Part shown: piece after piece, positions 35,619 through 47,142 of the stretch | Layout: every line of letters starts with the position of its first letter | How positions within the stretch are numbered: the first letter of the stretch is position 1 | Program-made: the position numbers and the translations under genes | The notes under the pieces: model-generated | Database searches by the model: none | Told to the model about the DNA's origin: nothing | What the model saw: only the letters and a program-made list of their open reading frames with translations | Source: Chrysogorgia sp. JL179-B06 | Taxonomy: Eukaryota; Cnidaria; Anthozoa; Scleralcyonacea; Chrysogorgiidae | NCBI GenBank assembly: GCA_035772405.1 | Contig: JAYKKM010000209.1 | Span: 434,001 to 498,000, forward strand | Direction of reading: 5' to 3' | DNA: 64,000 nt

Positions 35619-38600
35619 ATGGTCGAAATTTTTTACGGGAGAAAATATATCACGCCATTATTTACCGTTCAACATGGCGATTTATCGCAAGCTTTATCAA
35701 ATGATGGACAAATAGCGACCGTAAATAATACAGCAGGTGGTGCTGTCAATATCAACGAGAATGTAGAAGAAGAAGTAAGGGCAGTTTTTACAGGACATCG
35801 TGTTAGGAATATAAATGTAAACCCAAACGAAGCTCGAAGTCCTCGAACAGCTGTACAGCCTGTACTTACAGCCAGTACAGCTAGTGGCCCCACATCTGGT
35901 CCCACACCAAGACAGTTGACCGTCTCTTCCCCTGCACTTCCAAGTGGAAATATTTATACTCCTTTATATAATGCTAGAAGAAACTTTAATAATCAGCGAA
36001 CTGCCATCGGAAACAGGCGAACTTCACGAAGTCAAAGAGCAACAAAAGCCAGAGGTGCAAATGGACCATTTTCACGCGACCTCATTCTTCTGACTGGGCC
36101 AGGTGATATGAATGTCCCACGCCAAGGAATTAAGGTTTTCTTGCAAGAACAGGGACATATTATTAATGCCTTTGAATTTATGAAAGAATGGAGTGACATT
36201 GAGATAATACTGCAAATACGCGAAGCTTTTCAAGAAAAAATACCGGATGGTGTTGATTTTGAAATTGTGCATTCAGTACATACATCACTCTTGACGCCAA
36301 CACTGGCAGCTGGTCAATATTTGACTGGGTCAGTTATGAGTCGTGTCTTCAGGGATAACAAACCTGTGTATGTCAGACCATCAGTGCAAATCGTACGAAC
36401 ACCCCCTGCTAATGTTGAAAAAAAGCAAAAGACTTCTCATGAAAAAGATGTTGAAGATGATTTTTCAATTTCTACAGATAGCATATCCTTGTCTTCCTCA
36501 AGTAAGTATATATATATAAACATATTATAAAGCTTCTTGGGTAGGTTTCGCGTAAGCCTGTAGAGAGATAGAGAAAAAATATTTAACGATCTAGTCGGTT
36601 TTCGTTGATGTACCGCAGGATGTATATAACATACAGCACTATGAATACTAATTAGATAAGAAATGATGAAAAAAACTAGGAAAATTTTTGTTGAATGAGG
36701 AAAAAATAGACAAAACTTTGTTGGCAAACCTCCTCGATCGTTAAATAAGGCAGTTAATGGCCTCGAACGTCGGGATGTATGCTATATACAGCCCTCGGAC
36801 GCAGCATACATCCCTCGTTCTCGGCCATTAACTCTTACATACTGTAGTGCACCTATCAATGTTAGGGCTTAGGGTCGAGCATCTTTAATATATTACTAAT
36901 GATGCAACATGGGTTGAGGTTTTGATAGCACTGAAAGACCGTAGGGAAATTTAACGATTAATTCTATTAAAGCTGTCATGACGTTTGCCCCAGGAAGGAA
37001 ATTTTACAATGGTCGGCTACTTGCACCAGAGGGGGAAATAGACCTTACGCATAATGATGTCACACGCTTATGCATGACTACTCAGACCAGAAGTCCCCGC
37101 GAGAATTATTAGAACAAACATTGCACATTTTGCGGGGAATTCTGGTCTTAGTAGTCACGCATAAGCTTGTGACGTCATTATGCTTAAGGTCTATTGACAG
37201 AAGACCCCCCTCCGAAAATATCAAATTTGCTAGACTTTCTCTATAAGCAATAGTTAACAAGGGCAAAGCTCATGTTAACTATTGCTCAAAGACATGCGGA
37301 AAGTTGTGTATATATACAATTGCTTTAGGAAACTTACCATTGCAACATGTTTTTTTTTAGCAGCTGTTTTTACTGTTGGTCTACAGTAGTTGCTCAGTCA
37401 ATCAGAATGCAGCATTTAAAACAGACCACTAATTAGTTTATAATAATGAGATTATTTTACTCTGTCTCAATACTAGGACAACTTATTGCATGGTAAAGAG
37501 GAGACCTCCTGACAAGTAAAACTAATTATATGAAGGGGTTAAGGATCAATTGAAAACATGTTCTTTATTAAATTTGGATTGTACATGTTTTTCACAATTT
37601 GCAGGTAACCAAAGTAGAACTGGACAAGTGTCTGGTATTAATCCTTTTGAACCAACCAGCCAATGGCAGCCTGCAGAACAAGGTAGCCTTTCTCAGCCTT
37701 CTACAAGTCAGCAAGAAGCTGTGCAAATCCTTGATGGTAAGGCCAATGTTGTGTTTTCGGTAATAAAAATCCAGGTTCGTAGGTCGGAAAATAATTTAAT
37801 TTAATTAGGTAAAAGATGTTTCCTGGATGGCATTGTTTGGTCAGGCAGTCACATGCTTACCGGCACTGCTAGTTAAGTTGCATATATTATACCTTTCATC
37901 AATACCTGTATATGCAAAGTATTTGCTCTTTTTTTAATGATATATTCGTAGGCCATACTTGAGTATAAAGAGTTGCCAGCCTTAAGGCCCATTTACACGG
38001 GCGATTTTTGTGGAGATTTGTTCTGCAATTTAAGCGGCGATTGTCGGTGCGATTTCAAAACGTATGTGTAAACTATCAGCGATTTTATAGCGATTTGTCG
38101 CAGCGTAGTCGCCACCGTTTCGATCCTGCTAGAATTTAGACGCGATTTGATGGCGATGTTTATTTGGATATCAACAAAAAGCTGCCGTTGCGTACCCCCA
38201 AGGGTGGTTTGTCGTAGAAAATGGCAGATGAAAGTGAAACCAACGAAACAGGCAACCGGCTAGGCGAAGAAAAACTCCATGCAAAAAGGGCAGTTTTTGG
38301 TTGATATCCAAATAGAAATCGCCATCAAATCGCGTCTAAAGTCGAGTAGGATCGAAACCGTGGCGACTACGCTGCGACAAATCGCTATCAAATCGCTATA
38401 AAACTCGCTGATAGTTTACACGTACGATTTGAAATCGCACCTAAAATCGCCGAACAAATCGCCAAAAAAATTGCCTGTGTAAACAGGCGTTTATGTATTT
38501 ATATATTACTATTTCAAAAAAATTGTTCGACGCACGATACATATATCCACCCTTGTGTTATAATTTATAAACTATATAATGTTTGCGTAATTTATGTGTA

Positions 38601-39814
38601 TTACAGTTATACGTGTTTGTAGAATGTAACGAAGTTACTTAACGTTATATTGGAGCACTGCAAATAATGCATTTTTTTGCACACAAATAGGTGATGTACA
38701 AGAAATACCGGTTATTCAGGAAGTTGTCGATGATGGACAATTCATGTTCAATGCAGATGACGATTTACCAGAAGTTTTATTTTTCCCTGAGGTACCGGTT
38801 CCTCAATGTACACGGGAACTTGTCATACCGAGAAGCAATATTTTACGAACAATGATCTCGGAATTCAACAATCCTAACATCCTCCAGTGCAAACTGACAT
38901 TTGTGCTTATAGGAGATAACGGTAATCCAGAAAACGGTCGTGGAGCTGGCGTGACACGCGATGTTTTAAGTCTATTCTGGAAAGAATTTTCAGTTTCGTT
39001 GGCAATAGGAGCAGCAGAGAAAGTGCCTTCTATTAGGCATGACTACCAGAAGAGTCAATGGTTAAGCGTTGCACGAATTATCGTATTTGGGTTTCGCGAA
39101 GCAAGGTATTTTCCAATTTTCATGTCTAAAGCTTTCACAGCAAGCTGCCTGTATGGAGATGAAGCCCTGACCAAAGAATGTCTTCTTGATTCCTTTTACG
39201 CTTATGTGTCGAAGGACGAACAGGAGATTACAAAAAAGTGCCTAAAAGGTGAGGTGGATGTTGCCCATGAAGATGTCTTGGATATGCTAAGCAACTATAA
39301 ATGTTATCGCCTGGCAACACAAGAAAATATTCAAACCATCATTGAGGAGTTAGCGCACCAGGAGCTGGTCCAGAAACCAAAGTATATCTCCATGGCATGG
39401 AGTGTAGAATTGAAAGTATTAAAATGTTTTCCTGAATTTTACGATTTTAACAGCCTGTGCGCTATGTATGAAGAAAAAAAGCCAACGTCAAAACGCGTCA
39501 TAAAGCTCATGCATGCAGAGCCATGCTCTGATGCAGAGCGAACGTGCCTTGACCATCTCAAACGGTACGTCAAGTCGTTGGATGACAGCAAACTGGCAGG
39601 GTTGTTGCAGTTCGTTACGGGAAGTAATATCATCACGGTGAAGGAAATCGAAGTTGCCTTTACTAATTCTATTGGCGCCGCTCGGTGTATTGTTGCCCAC
39701 ACTTGTGGTCCACTTTTAGAATTACCGTCTACATTTCAGACATATAATGAACTATCTGAGGAGTTCAGTAATACCTTGGCCAACTCATTTGCTTGGTCGT
39801 TTGACATTGTATAA
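35619..39814 (+). CDS. HECT-domain E3 ubiquitin ligase-like cargo, 3 exons
   Basis: HECT ligases take ubiquitin onto a catalytic Cys and transfer it to substrates. Exons 35619-36501, 37605-37736 and 38691-39814 join in phase with GT-AG borders to give 712 residues. The first ~340 residues are Ser/Thr/Asn/Arg-rich and unrecognised, with a possible folded part (about residues 150-265, LILLTGPGDMNVPRQGIKVF). The HECT region begins near residue 370: ENGRGAGVTRDVLSLFWKEF, LLQFVTGSN, and AHTCGPLLELPSTFQTYNEL with catalytic Cys at 677 (codon 39704-39706). No stop or frameshift. Similar HECT proteins, named G2/M-phase-specific ligase-like, are abundant in aquatic animal genomes. The start codon is uncertain because the frame begins beside the repeat array; an upstream exon is possible. 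Confidence 0.85.
37041..37191. mobile_element. TA-flanked foldback MITE in HECT intron 1
   Basis: The arms pair over about 65 bp: GACCTTACGCATAATGATGT at the left against GACCTTAAGCATAATGACGT at the right (complemented). TA lies at each border. The terminal GACCTTA is shared with the MITE at 46964-47142. Confidence 0.8.
37985..38490. mobile_element. Harbinger-type foldback MITE in HECT intron 2
   Basis: Very long inverted repeats (about 210 bp each) start AGGCCCATTTACACGGGCGA and ACGCCTGTTTACACAGGCAA, with TTA on both sides, matching the 3-bp TWA target of PIF/Harbinger. The centre holds a short frame beginning MADESETNETG, perhaps a transposon-protein N-terminus. Confidence 0.75.
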
Positions 39815-41840
39815 CAATCATTGTACTGTTTGATGATATATTAACATTAACATTGACATTGTTCTTGTTGGTTTTGCCGCCTAAAAGTTTTAGTTTTGTT
39901 CACATCATCATGTGGAAGTCATATTACAGACCATATTGGCTCAAGTTGCCTATTGTTCTCCTTTTTAAGGTGCCGATATTCTACAGGTTCGTGTGCATGA
40001 TGCATACATGTGCATGGTACAATTTTGTCATAAGTTCTGAGCGCGAGAAACATTCCCTTTAACTTGACGCTAATATCTACATCGAACAACTAAAATACTA
40101 TTCAGAGATAAGCTTTAATTATGATCAACAACTTTTATTTTGACTTTCTTTATCGACGCATTAGCTGATGGCGTGATATCTGTTGAAAAAAAAGTAAAAG
40201 AAAACACAGTGCCAAAAATCTCACAACTTTGCTAAGCTTTACGAATTTTATCCTGCGTCACAATCATGTTTAAAAGGTCGGTTGAGTTGGTCATATTTTT
40301 GTACATCAGGCCATGCCTGTTTTCACTAATCTGCATGGGTTTGAAGCTTTCATGAAGCAATACAGTGTATATACAGGCCATTTTTTCGCCATTTTGCATT
40401 CTGCATGTTTGAACTTTGTACCATGTTTACTCATACGAACTCCGTTTAATACCGCCTTTATAAACAGTTTATATATATGCATGTATATAAATGTATTACA
40501 GTATGTAATAAAATATACGTTTGCGAGACACGGGTCAGCGGTTTCGTTTGGGCTCCGGGTTCTTAGATATAAATAATCTGTCGTTTTGTAGGATTCGGCT
40601 TATTCATCGTTCAGCTTGCTCCCTTTTCTCCCTCCTGGCTTTTCGTATTCTACCTCTAGCGCTCTCGGGCCTTTAAGCTCGGGGCGCATCGGTTCTTTCG
40701 GCCATGGCTTACGCCCTCTTCAGATGCTAATCGTTGCATTATTGTTCTGGATTGCTGGCACTCCTCGTGGATGGGTGACTTTACCGGCCTAATAATATTT
40801 CCCCGTGTTAGACAGGTGACTTTACAGATCTTGGGATGGAGGAGGCTCCATTGTTTTGGGGTCTCGTGTGCCGTGCCAGCAGCATTTTGCATCGCGGCTC
40901 GTCGTTGTCGGCACGATAGTCAACCTTGTTCCTACCGTGGAGGCGCGAGGCCTGAGAACAAGGTACAGGGACCCATCCCTTCGATGATCGATCTGCAAGA
41001 CGCCAAACATATAATCACTCCTGGGTACTATGATATCGTAGTTGCTGTAGTATGCGCTTCGAACGATGTAACTTTCTAGTCTTGGTGAAACAAAGAAATA
41101 TTTTAAACCGTTGACTTTAAACGCGAGTGTTTCAACCATGAGCCATGCCGCACGAAATTTATAATGCTGTTAATACACTATATATACTTCAGTTCAGATC
41201 GATTACCTTGAGCAAATATATATATTTAAAATTGTATAGATAAGATGCTTCAAACATTTTTCAAACATTTACGAACATTGGATAAATTATAATTTAATGC
41301 TCTTTCGAACCGTGTATACGTTTCCAGACCGCTGGGTTAAAACTAGAATCGATTAACTGTAAACATTGCGCCTAATGTTGTGCCCTATACAAACGGGCGA
41401 CAAATTTCATTGTAAGATCGCAGACTAACACGTTTCGAAATCGCTCATTGTCTTTTAAGCCCGTTTTCCATGCACTTGACCATTTCGCTCCCCGCTTGCA
41501 AAATGTATTCTCGTCACTGCAGGGGAACTTAATTGCTTGATTATAGTGTGAATGTTGAAGAACGTTTATTACACCCGTGTGGACTCACCAAGATGACAAT
41601 CGGGTCCGACAAATCGGATCCTGTGAACGGGCCTTAAGAGACAGACGTGCGTGGTGCAAGTCTAGTAATTATATATAGTGTGCCGTTACTCCATTTTCAC
41701 GCCAGTGTTGTTTTATAAAAGCTGTTTACTATACATGTATATATATATAACAAAACAAAACAAAGACAATCTTATCCAGCTACATAAACTACACTTTCAA
41801 GTATTAGTAAGTTTGTTTTTGCGTATTTTCTACTTGAACA
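39815..41840. other. Spacer between convergent HECT and integrase genes
   Basis: Contains the 3' regions of both genes. The segment at about 40590-41090 is markedly GC-richer than its surroundings and holds overlapping open frames on both strands, none of which I recognise. The rest is AT-rich. Confidence 0.4.
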
Positions 41841-43379
41841 TCATTGGTATTGTATTTTTAAATAGTTTTGAATTCTGCAGTAATGGCTGATCCTATGATT
41901 GCCATCATCAGCAAGAGGATTTGGTACGAGACGATTGACGTCATTCGCCTGCATTTCGGTAAGACGTATTGTGCTTTCAGGTACAATAATCATGTTACCA
42001 GTTTCGATATCGCTTACAGGACCATCGGGGTCCATCCCATATAAAGTAATATCACCAATATCAACATCGTTGATACCTGTTTCAACCTCTGAGTACCAGA
42101 TGGCAAGTGGTGACATGCTGTGCACAGTGCGTAGACCATGGTGGTTCCATTGACGGACAAATTCATTCAAAGATGCTTGAATGGCTGGGAGATAAACGTA
42201 ATGCAAAGCGTACAAATCTCGTTCGTCGTGACAATCTAGTATGCCATCCTCTTCCATGAAGTTAAAAAGGTCTTTGTAGTAAGCTGACATCACCCTATTG
42301 ACCTCTGCCCAAAGCCGTTCTATTCGTTGGTTATGCACACTACGTCCTGAAATGAAGCTCCCTCGATTTAGCCCTCTTGTATTAAGCACTAGTCTAGCAA
42401 TATCTACGTTTTCAACTCCTCTGTCACCCCGTACACGTGAAGGGAATCCAAATACCTGAGTACCATGCAAAAAACACTGTAAAGCTGTATTTGCGAGATT
42501 ATTAGTAAAGCATTTCAAGTATATGACTGCTCTACTATATCCATCTATGCAACCATGCAGAATAAACCTCCAATTAATTAACTTATGATTGGAGTCTATA
42601 TGCCAAAGATGCTTCGGTTCTCTAACGTTATACAGTCGTCGTTGAATAGCACAACGTCGTCGGATGGCACGGTTGATGGGATCAATATTTCGTAGAACGT
42701 CTCGAACTCTCCATCTCTGGACATTTATATTCCGGCCACGCAATGCTCCTCGCACATACGACTCCCCAGAGAACGGTGTCAAACGTAAAATATCTCTTAC
42801 GTTTGATTCAAGTTCGTCGTCTGTGATTTCAGAATGGGTGTCAGAGATGCCGTATTCTATTCTTCTTCTTCGGAGAGTTCTAGCACTGATACCCAGGGAA
42901 TTTGCAATTGCTATCCACGACATGCCAGTGCTGCGAAGTATTTCTATTTGTTCTAACGTGACAACATATCTACGCCTGCCCCCAGTACTTCTCTCTTGTG
43001 ATGGAACAGGATGCCGCACTGTGACTGACTCGTTGCAGTTGATAATCTGTTCTCCTACATGGCGTAGCTTATCTCTTAGAGATTGGAGAAGGGCATCGAC
43101 AAGAGTTTGTATCCGCAAGCCGTTGGAAAAACGTCTCAAGACTAACGAGATGGCGATGATAATCTGAATGTACCCTTCGAGGCGTTCATGCGTGTATTCT
43201 AGAAGTCGGACATTTCCAGGTTCTGCTTCATTCTCTTCAATTCGTGTCAAGCATTGGTCTAATGATGACAGAAAATTTTCCAAATCTTCGTCGTATGCTT
43301 CTGTAAGCATTGTGCAATACAACAGACCAAACAAAACGAACAAATATACATATTTCCAGTAGAATAGAACTGCCATCAT
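41841..43379 (-). CDS. IS3EU-like DDE integrase/transposase, intact
   Basis: The 512-codon frame has no interruption. Residues 143-177 form an HTH ([35 protein letters not shown]). The catalytic core shows D262 ([11 protein letters not shown]), D319 ([10 protein letters not shown]) and E354 ([10 protein letters not shown]), DD34E, as in IS3/retroviral-type integrases. It would cleave the TATGG ends and join them to staggered 6-bp targets. The first ~23 residues are strongly hydrophobic, odd for a nuclear enzyme, so Met24 (MLTEAYDED, 43310) is the more likely start. Convergent with the HECT gene. The family is widespread in fish and invertebrate genomes as integrase-core proteins. Confidence 0.9.
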   Translation of the reverse strand: MMAVLFYWKYVYLFVLFGLLYCTMLTEAYDEDLENFLSSLDQCLTRIEENEAEPGNVRLLEYTHERLEGYIQIIIAISLVLRRFSNGLRIQTLVDALLQSLRDKLRHVGEQIINCNESVTVRHPVPSQERSTGGRRRYVVTLEQIEILRSTGMSWIAIANSLGISARTLRRRRIEYGISDTHSEITDDELESNVRDILRLTPFSGESYVRGALRGRNINVQRWRVRDVLRNIDPINRAIRRRCAIQRRLYNVREPKHLWHIDSNHKLINWRFILHGCIDGYSRAVIYLKCFTNNLANTALQCFLHGTQVFGFPSRVRGDRGVENVDIARLVLNTRGLNRGSFISGRSVHNQRIERLWAEVNRVMSAYYKDLFNFMEEDGILDCHDERDLYALHYVYLPAIQASLNEFVRQWNHHGLRTVHSMSPLAIWYSEVETGINDVDIGDITLYGMDPDGPVSDIETGNMIIVPESTIRLTEMQANDVNRLVPNPLADDGNHRISHYCRIQNYLKIQYQ

Positions 43380-43509
43380 ATAGATCGGAGTGCAGTGTTA
43401 AGTCAGTCATAAACAGTAAAATGGCAGGATATATTTCCACCCGTGAAACTTTTGGCAGAAAAAAAACATAACACTCATTTCGACTACCGAAAAAAATAAA
43501 AAACTCAAC

Positions 43510-43680
43510 TGTCCTAGAAAAATTAAAATCTCAACTGCCCGAGAAAAATCTCGACTGCCGAAGAAAAATTAAAATCTCGACTGCCCGAGAAAAATTTAAA
43601 TCTCGACTGCCCGAGAAAAATCTCGACTGCCCGAGAAAAATCTCGACTGCCCGAGAAAAATCTCGAATGCTTTTGTCCAC
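43510..43680. repeat. Right subterminal hairpin repeats
   Basis: Inverted counterpart of the left array: about seven units of CTGCCCGAGAAAAATCTCGA, more diverged and with AATTAAA spacers in some units. The outermost unit reads AATCTCGAATGC. Confidence 0.9.
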
Positions 43681-43700
43681 TATGGCTTTCCATAACTAAT

Positions 43701-44101
43701 TACTATTATTTATTCACATCTCTTATATAAGGATTCTATTAGATATTTTGTAATTAGGTAGGTGTCCCCAATTAGAAATGTTGCTCGGCTATATAATCTG
43801 ACACGTAAATAAAGTTATTATATTATTATTCTAACGAAATCGAATGAATTCCCGTTGCAAAACCATTAAAATAGATCGTATATAAAGTACTGCAGCATCA
43901 TAATAATATCAAAGTGCTGCAATTTAAGCATAACTTTCAGTGATATTTCTCTGTGGTTATTTTATCAAAAATACCTAATGGGTTCTTAATTTGACATACT
44001 ATTGTTGCATAAGCCCTTTACAAACTATTGACATACTAAACAACATTTACAGCCTATTTACACACTATGTAAATATTTAAACGCATATATATTCTACAAA
44101 C
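43701..44101 (+). other. LINE 3' end, then AT-rich spacer
   Basis: Right of the 6-bp target duplication, the interrupted LINE resumes and ends near 43830 with AATAAAGTTATTATATTATT. The rest is AT-rich noncoding sequence with repeated TTTACAAACTA-like motifs. Confidence 0.5.
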
Positions 44102-44103
44102 TA

Positions 44104-44416
44104 CAGTACTGCTCAGAAATAACCTAACACTGCGTTCGCGTTCCGAACGCGTTCTGAACGAGTTCCGACTTCGCTTAAAAATGTAATAGCAAGACTTCGT
44201 TAATTTCTGACTTTAGTAAATTTCTAAACGGATTTAACTTGATCATTTGATTGCTGGACTGGTTATGGTATATGTTCACTAGACGAGATTAAAACAGAAA
44301 GTATATCGTTCGGAACGCGTTCCGAACGCGTTCGGAACGAGAATAGAACGCGTTCCGGTCGCGTTCCGAACGCGTTCGGAACGCGTTTTTCGTTAGGTTA
44401 ATTCTGAGCAGTACTG
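44104..44416. mobile_element. Mariner-type MITE rich in GAACGCGTTC
   Basis: The inverted ends CAGTACTGCTCAGAA(A/T)TAACCTAAC are bordered by TA on both sides. Inside each arm, the palindrome GAACGCGTTC and variants recur (about 44130-44165 and 44310-44385). It is 313 bp and noncoding. Confidence 0.85.
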
Positions 44417-44418
44417 TA

Positions 44419-46567
44419 TTTACAAGATAATATAGTTTGTAAATAATTTACATTATACGTCGATAGTTTGTAAAACATTTACAAAGTATGTAAATGAGAT
44501 TTTACACATTGTTGACATAGTCCCCTCGCCCGGCGCGAAGCGCCGTCCGAAGGCCTGAGGGCGAGGGTGCTAATATCGACCGGCGTTTAGTCCCTTATTA
44601 CGCGAGATCCAAGCCGTTCCTGATCTCGGATCCGATTTATTTTATTATATATATATATATATATATGGTCAACGGCCACCGGGCGAGCGGAATATATATA
44701 TCCATGAACCAACTTGGCCTGTTTACGGGGCAGAAAGTAAGGTCAAAAACATAGTGAAAACACCAGCAATCAACGCGAAATACGTCTTGCTAAGAAAAAA
44801 CAAACACAGCGATACTATTACGTCAAAAGACCGTGAACAATGGCGACAAGTTTGGTGATGCTAATACAATATTAAATGTGACTACAGATAAGCTGCCAGG
44901 TAAGTGAGTTAAATAATAGCCTATAGGTCTGGATATTTAATTGGTAGTATATACACAAGCTTTCTCTGCCATTGTTATGCTTATGCTTTCTCTGTCGTTA
45001 TGCTTTTGCTTGCAAAACTCTGTTTTTAACAGTCCTGAACAACACCGGTCGGTAGCCGAGTGTTTTGCTCACTTCTCGAGTGCCATTATAACTCGATAAT
45101 CACACAAGACAAGGTTTTTTATTTCTTTTATAAAATAACACCATTAAATTAACAATAAAGCCATGAAAAATGCAGATTTAACTGTTATTATATGCGTTGT
45201 TATGTGCGTTGCTAGGAAGACTTTGTAGCGATTTTAGTGATGAAAATGCACTCAACGTTGCAGTTAAAATATTCTGTTGCGCTAGTACCTTGATTAGCGT
45301 TGTATCCAGGTGTTTTTTGAGTTCCTTTTGTGATTTGAAGTACTTAAAATACGTCGAAACAACAAAATTTACGCGAGGAACACGTTATAGCTTATGCTTT
45401 TAATATTGAGTTATAATGACACAGTTTTTGAGCTCAATGAACTAGATATGGATGTGTTCTGAAATGCTCCTTGATCATCCTGATTATGTTTATGTGGTGA
45501 TATAATTTACTCTAATACATGCATAAATGTTGTGCTTTTAATTGTTGTATGGGCATTTGTACATTTAGTAGTGTTTCATTGTAAACATGCATTGTACAGG
45601 TTTATAGACCTACACATGTTAGGCCTGGCCTGGCCTCCACTTAGTGTTTCTGTGTAAACACTTTTGTCCTTGGAGTAGAACTGCACATGCAATGCCGGTC
45701 CCATATATATTTAAGATTGATTGTTGAAGTGCTTCCTGAAGGACATTATAGTAGATTTTATTACATTTCTTACAAACAATCAAATGTAAAATTAATATAA
45801 TATGTGCGGTCACTCGAACTAAAATGTTTCAAAATGCATAACAACTTTTTTACTCAAGTTTTTGCTTTAATAGTCAATTAAGGAAAATGTAAGTACTGAG
45901 TAACAAATATTAACTAGAATTTATAATGTCAAAAATGATGCCCTGTGTTATATAGCAAAACATGCTAGACACGTTATCTAAGCAGCCTCAAAATGATTTG
46001 TCAGTAATGAGATACTGTTGCCTTAACTTTTTATCTTATTATTTACTTTTATTCTCTAATTTTTTGTTATTTTTGTTAATTGAGGTGCTAATGTAAAGCA
46101 ATGCTGGGCTTATATCTGTGTGGGCTTAATTATATACCTTATATTAAATCAGAAGGTATTTTCTGTTAACAAACAGGGGGCCAATAACTAGGGGTCTTAT
46201 AAGCCGGATTGTACAGTATTTTATGATTGGGTAGGTAGGTTGATGCAGTCTCGCTGTATTAGGGGAAATGTTAGGGATTGAACGTGTGTCAGCTCACTAT
46301 TGCGACAATGCATTAAGCAGGCAAAGGGCATGTCAACCATTATAATACATAATGTTGCATGCTCTGCTGTTGCATAGGCTATTGGGTTAATTATATTTAT
46401 CAATAATAATCAGTGTTATGCATGCACCATTGGTCATCGACAACCTATAGGGATGTGGTGAATTATTGCAGATATTTTAACATTTTTGGATATGATGCAG
46501 CTATAATGTGACAAGTTAATTCTTTCTTAGTGACCGATGGTAGTATTAACACCAGAAGATTTAAAGT

Positions 46568-46617
<50 letters not shown>

Positions 46618-46736
46618 AAAAATTCAGTTTGAAATAAACTCTCCTACTTAAAAGAACAAAATAATTAATTATAAAGATTGGCATTTACAACTCTTCCATA
46701 ATTATAATCTCAGTTAGATATTAAGATTTGTTTGAT
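44419..46736. other. Noncoding, with GC-rich hairpin and AT microsatellites
   Basis: No gene recognised. A GC-rich foldback at about 44523-44571 pairs CCCTCGCCC with GGGCGAGGG around an inner GGCGCGAAGCGCC hairpin. A TA run lies at about 44644-44666. A short open frame at 45197-45403 (+) is not convincing. Confidence 0.45.
46571..46613. repeat. (TA)n microsatellite
   Basis: An uninterrupted run of about 21 TA dinucleotides. Confidence 0.95.
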
Positions 46737-46744
46737 ATGTAAAT

Positions 46745-46901
46745 CAGAGGTGTAGCCAGATGGGGGGCCGTAGGGCCTGGCAAAATAAGTGGGCCCCCTG
46801 AGAAAATTTGTACTCTTGGCTCTTGGTTTTCCTCAGTTAGGCTGCCCCCCTAGGTTTTTCCTGGCCGGCCGCCTTGACAGAAAATCCTGGCTATGCCTCT
46901 G
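46745..46901. mobile_element. hAT-type MITE with 8-bp TSD
   Basis: The ends CAGAGGTGTAGCCAG and CAGAGGCATAGCCAG (complemented) are inverted repeats. ATGTAAAT is duplicated on both sides (46737-46744 and 46902-46909). 157 bp, noncoding. Confidence 0.9.
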
Positions 46902-46963
46902 ATGTAAATGTCCTCATTTTGACATCATGCTGCATAATGACTTATTGAAGAAGCCTGTAAATA

Positions 46964-47142
46964 GACCTTATTCAAAAATAGCCACTGATTTAATATTCTT
47001 TTATATACATATAAATTGGCCCTTATGACCTCGTTATCGTGCAAGAAATTCAAAATAATTTTTACTCTAAAACGAGGTCATAAGGGCCAATTTATATGCG
47101 TATAAAAGAATATTAAATCAACGGCCATTTTTGAATAAGGTC
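46964..47142. mobile_element. TA-flanked foldback MITE (GACCTTA family)
   Basis: Arms of about 75 bp are nearly identical inverted repeats starting GACCTTATTCAAAAATAGCC, with AAATTGGCCCTTATGACCTC near the inner end. TA borders both ends. The terminal heptamer is shared with the MITE at 37041-37191. Confidence 0.85.

Larger units (their letters stand above)
35424..43694. mobile_element. IS3EU-like integrase transposon with HECT cargo
   Basis: The 8271-bp element starts TATGGAAAGCCATAGTGGAC and ends in the complement. ACTAAT is duplicated at 35418-35423 and 43695-43700 (6 bp). The terminal repeats run into arrays of a 20-bp unit. It encodes a HECT-type ligase on plus (three exons) and a single-exon DDE integrase on minus, convergent. 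Both frames are open, so this copy is young or selected. Ends, TSD length and integrase motifs match the 18111-22877 element. Two MITEs sit in the introns. Confidence 0.85.

Noticed and set aside
40656..41139. Possible tyrosine recombinase (DIRS-like) in the GC-rich segment
   Set aside because: Considered because of composition and context, but no R-H-R-Y pattern could be read in any frame.
42664..43167. 167-codon plus-strand frame
   Set aside because: Antisense to the intact integrase; no independent coding signal.
45197..45403. 68-codon Cys-rich frame (+)
   Set aside because: No family recognised, no splice or repeat context.
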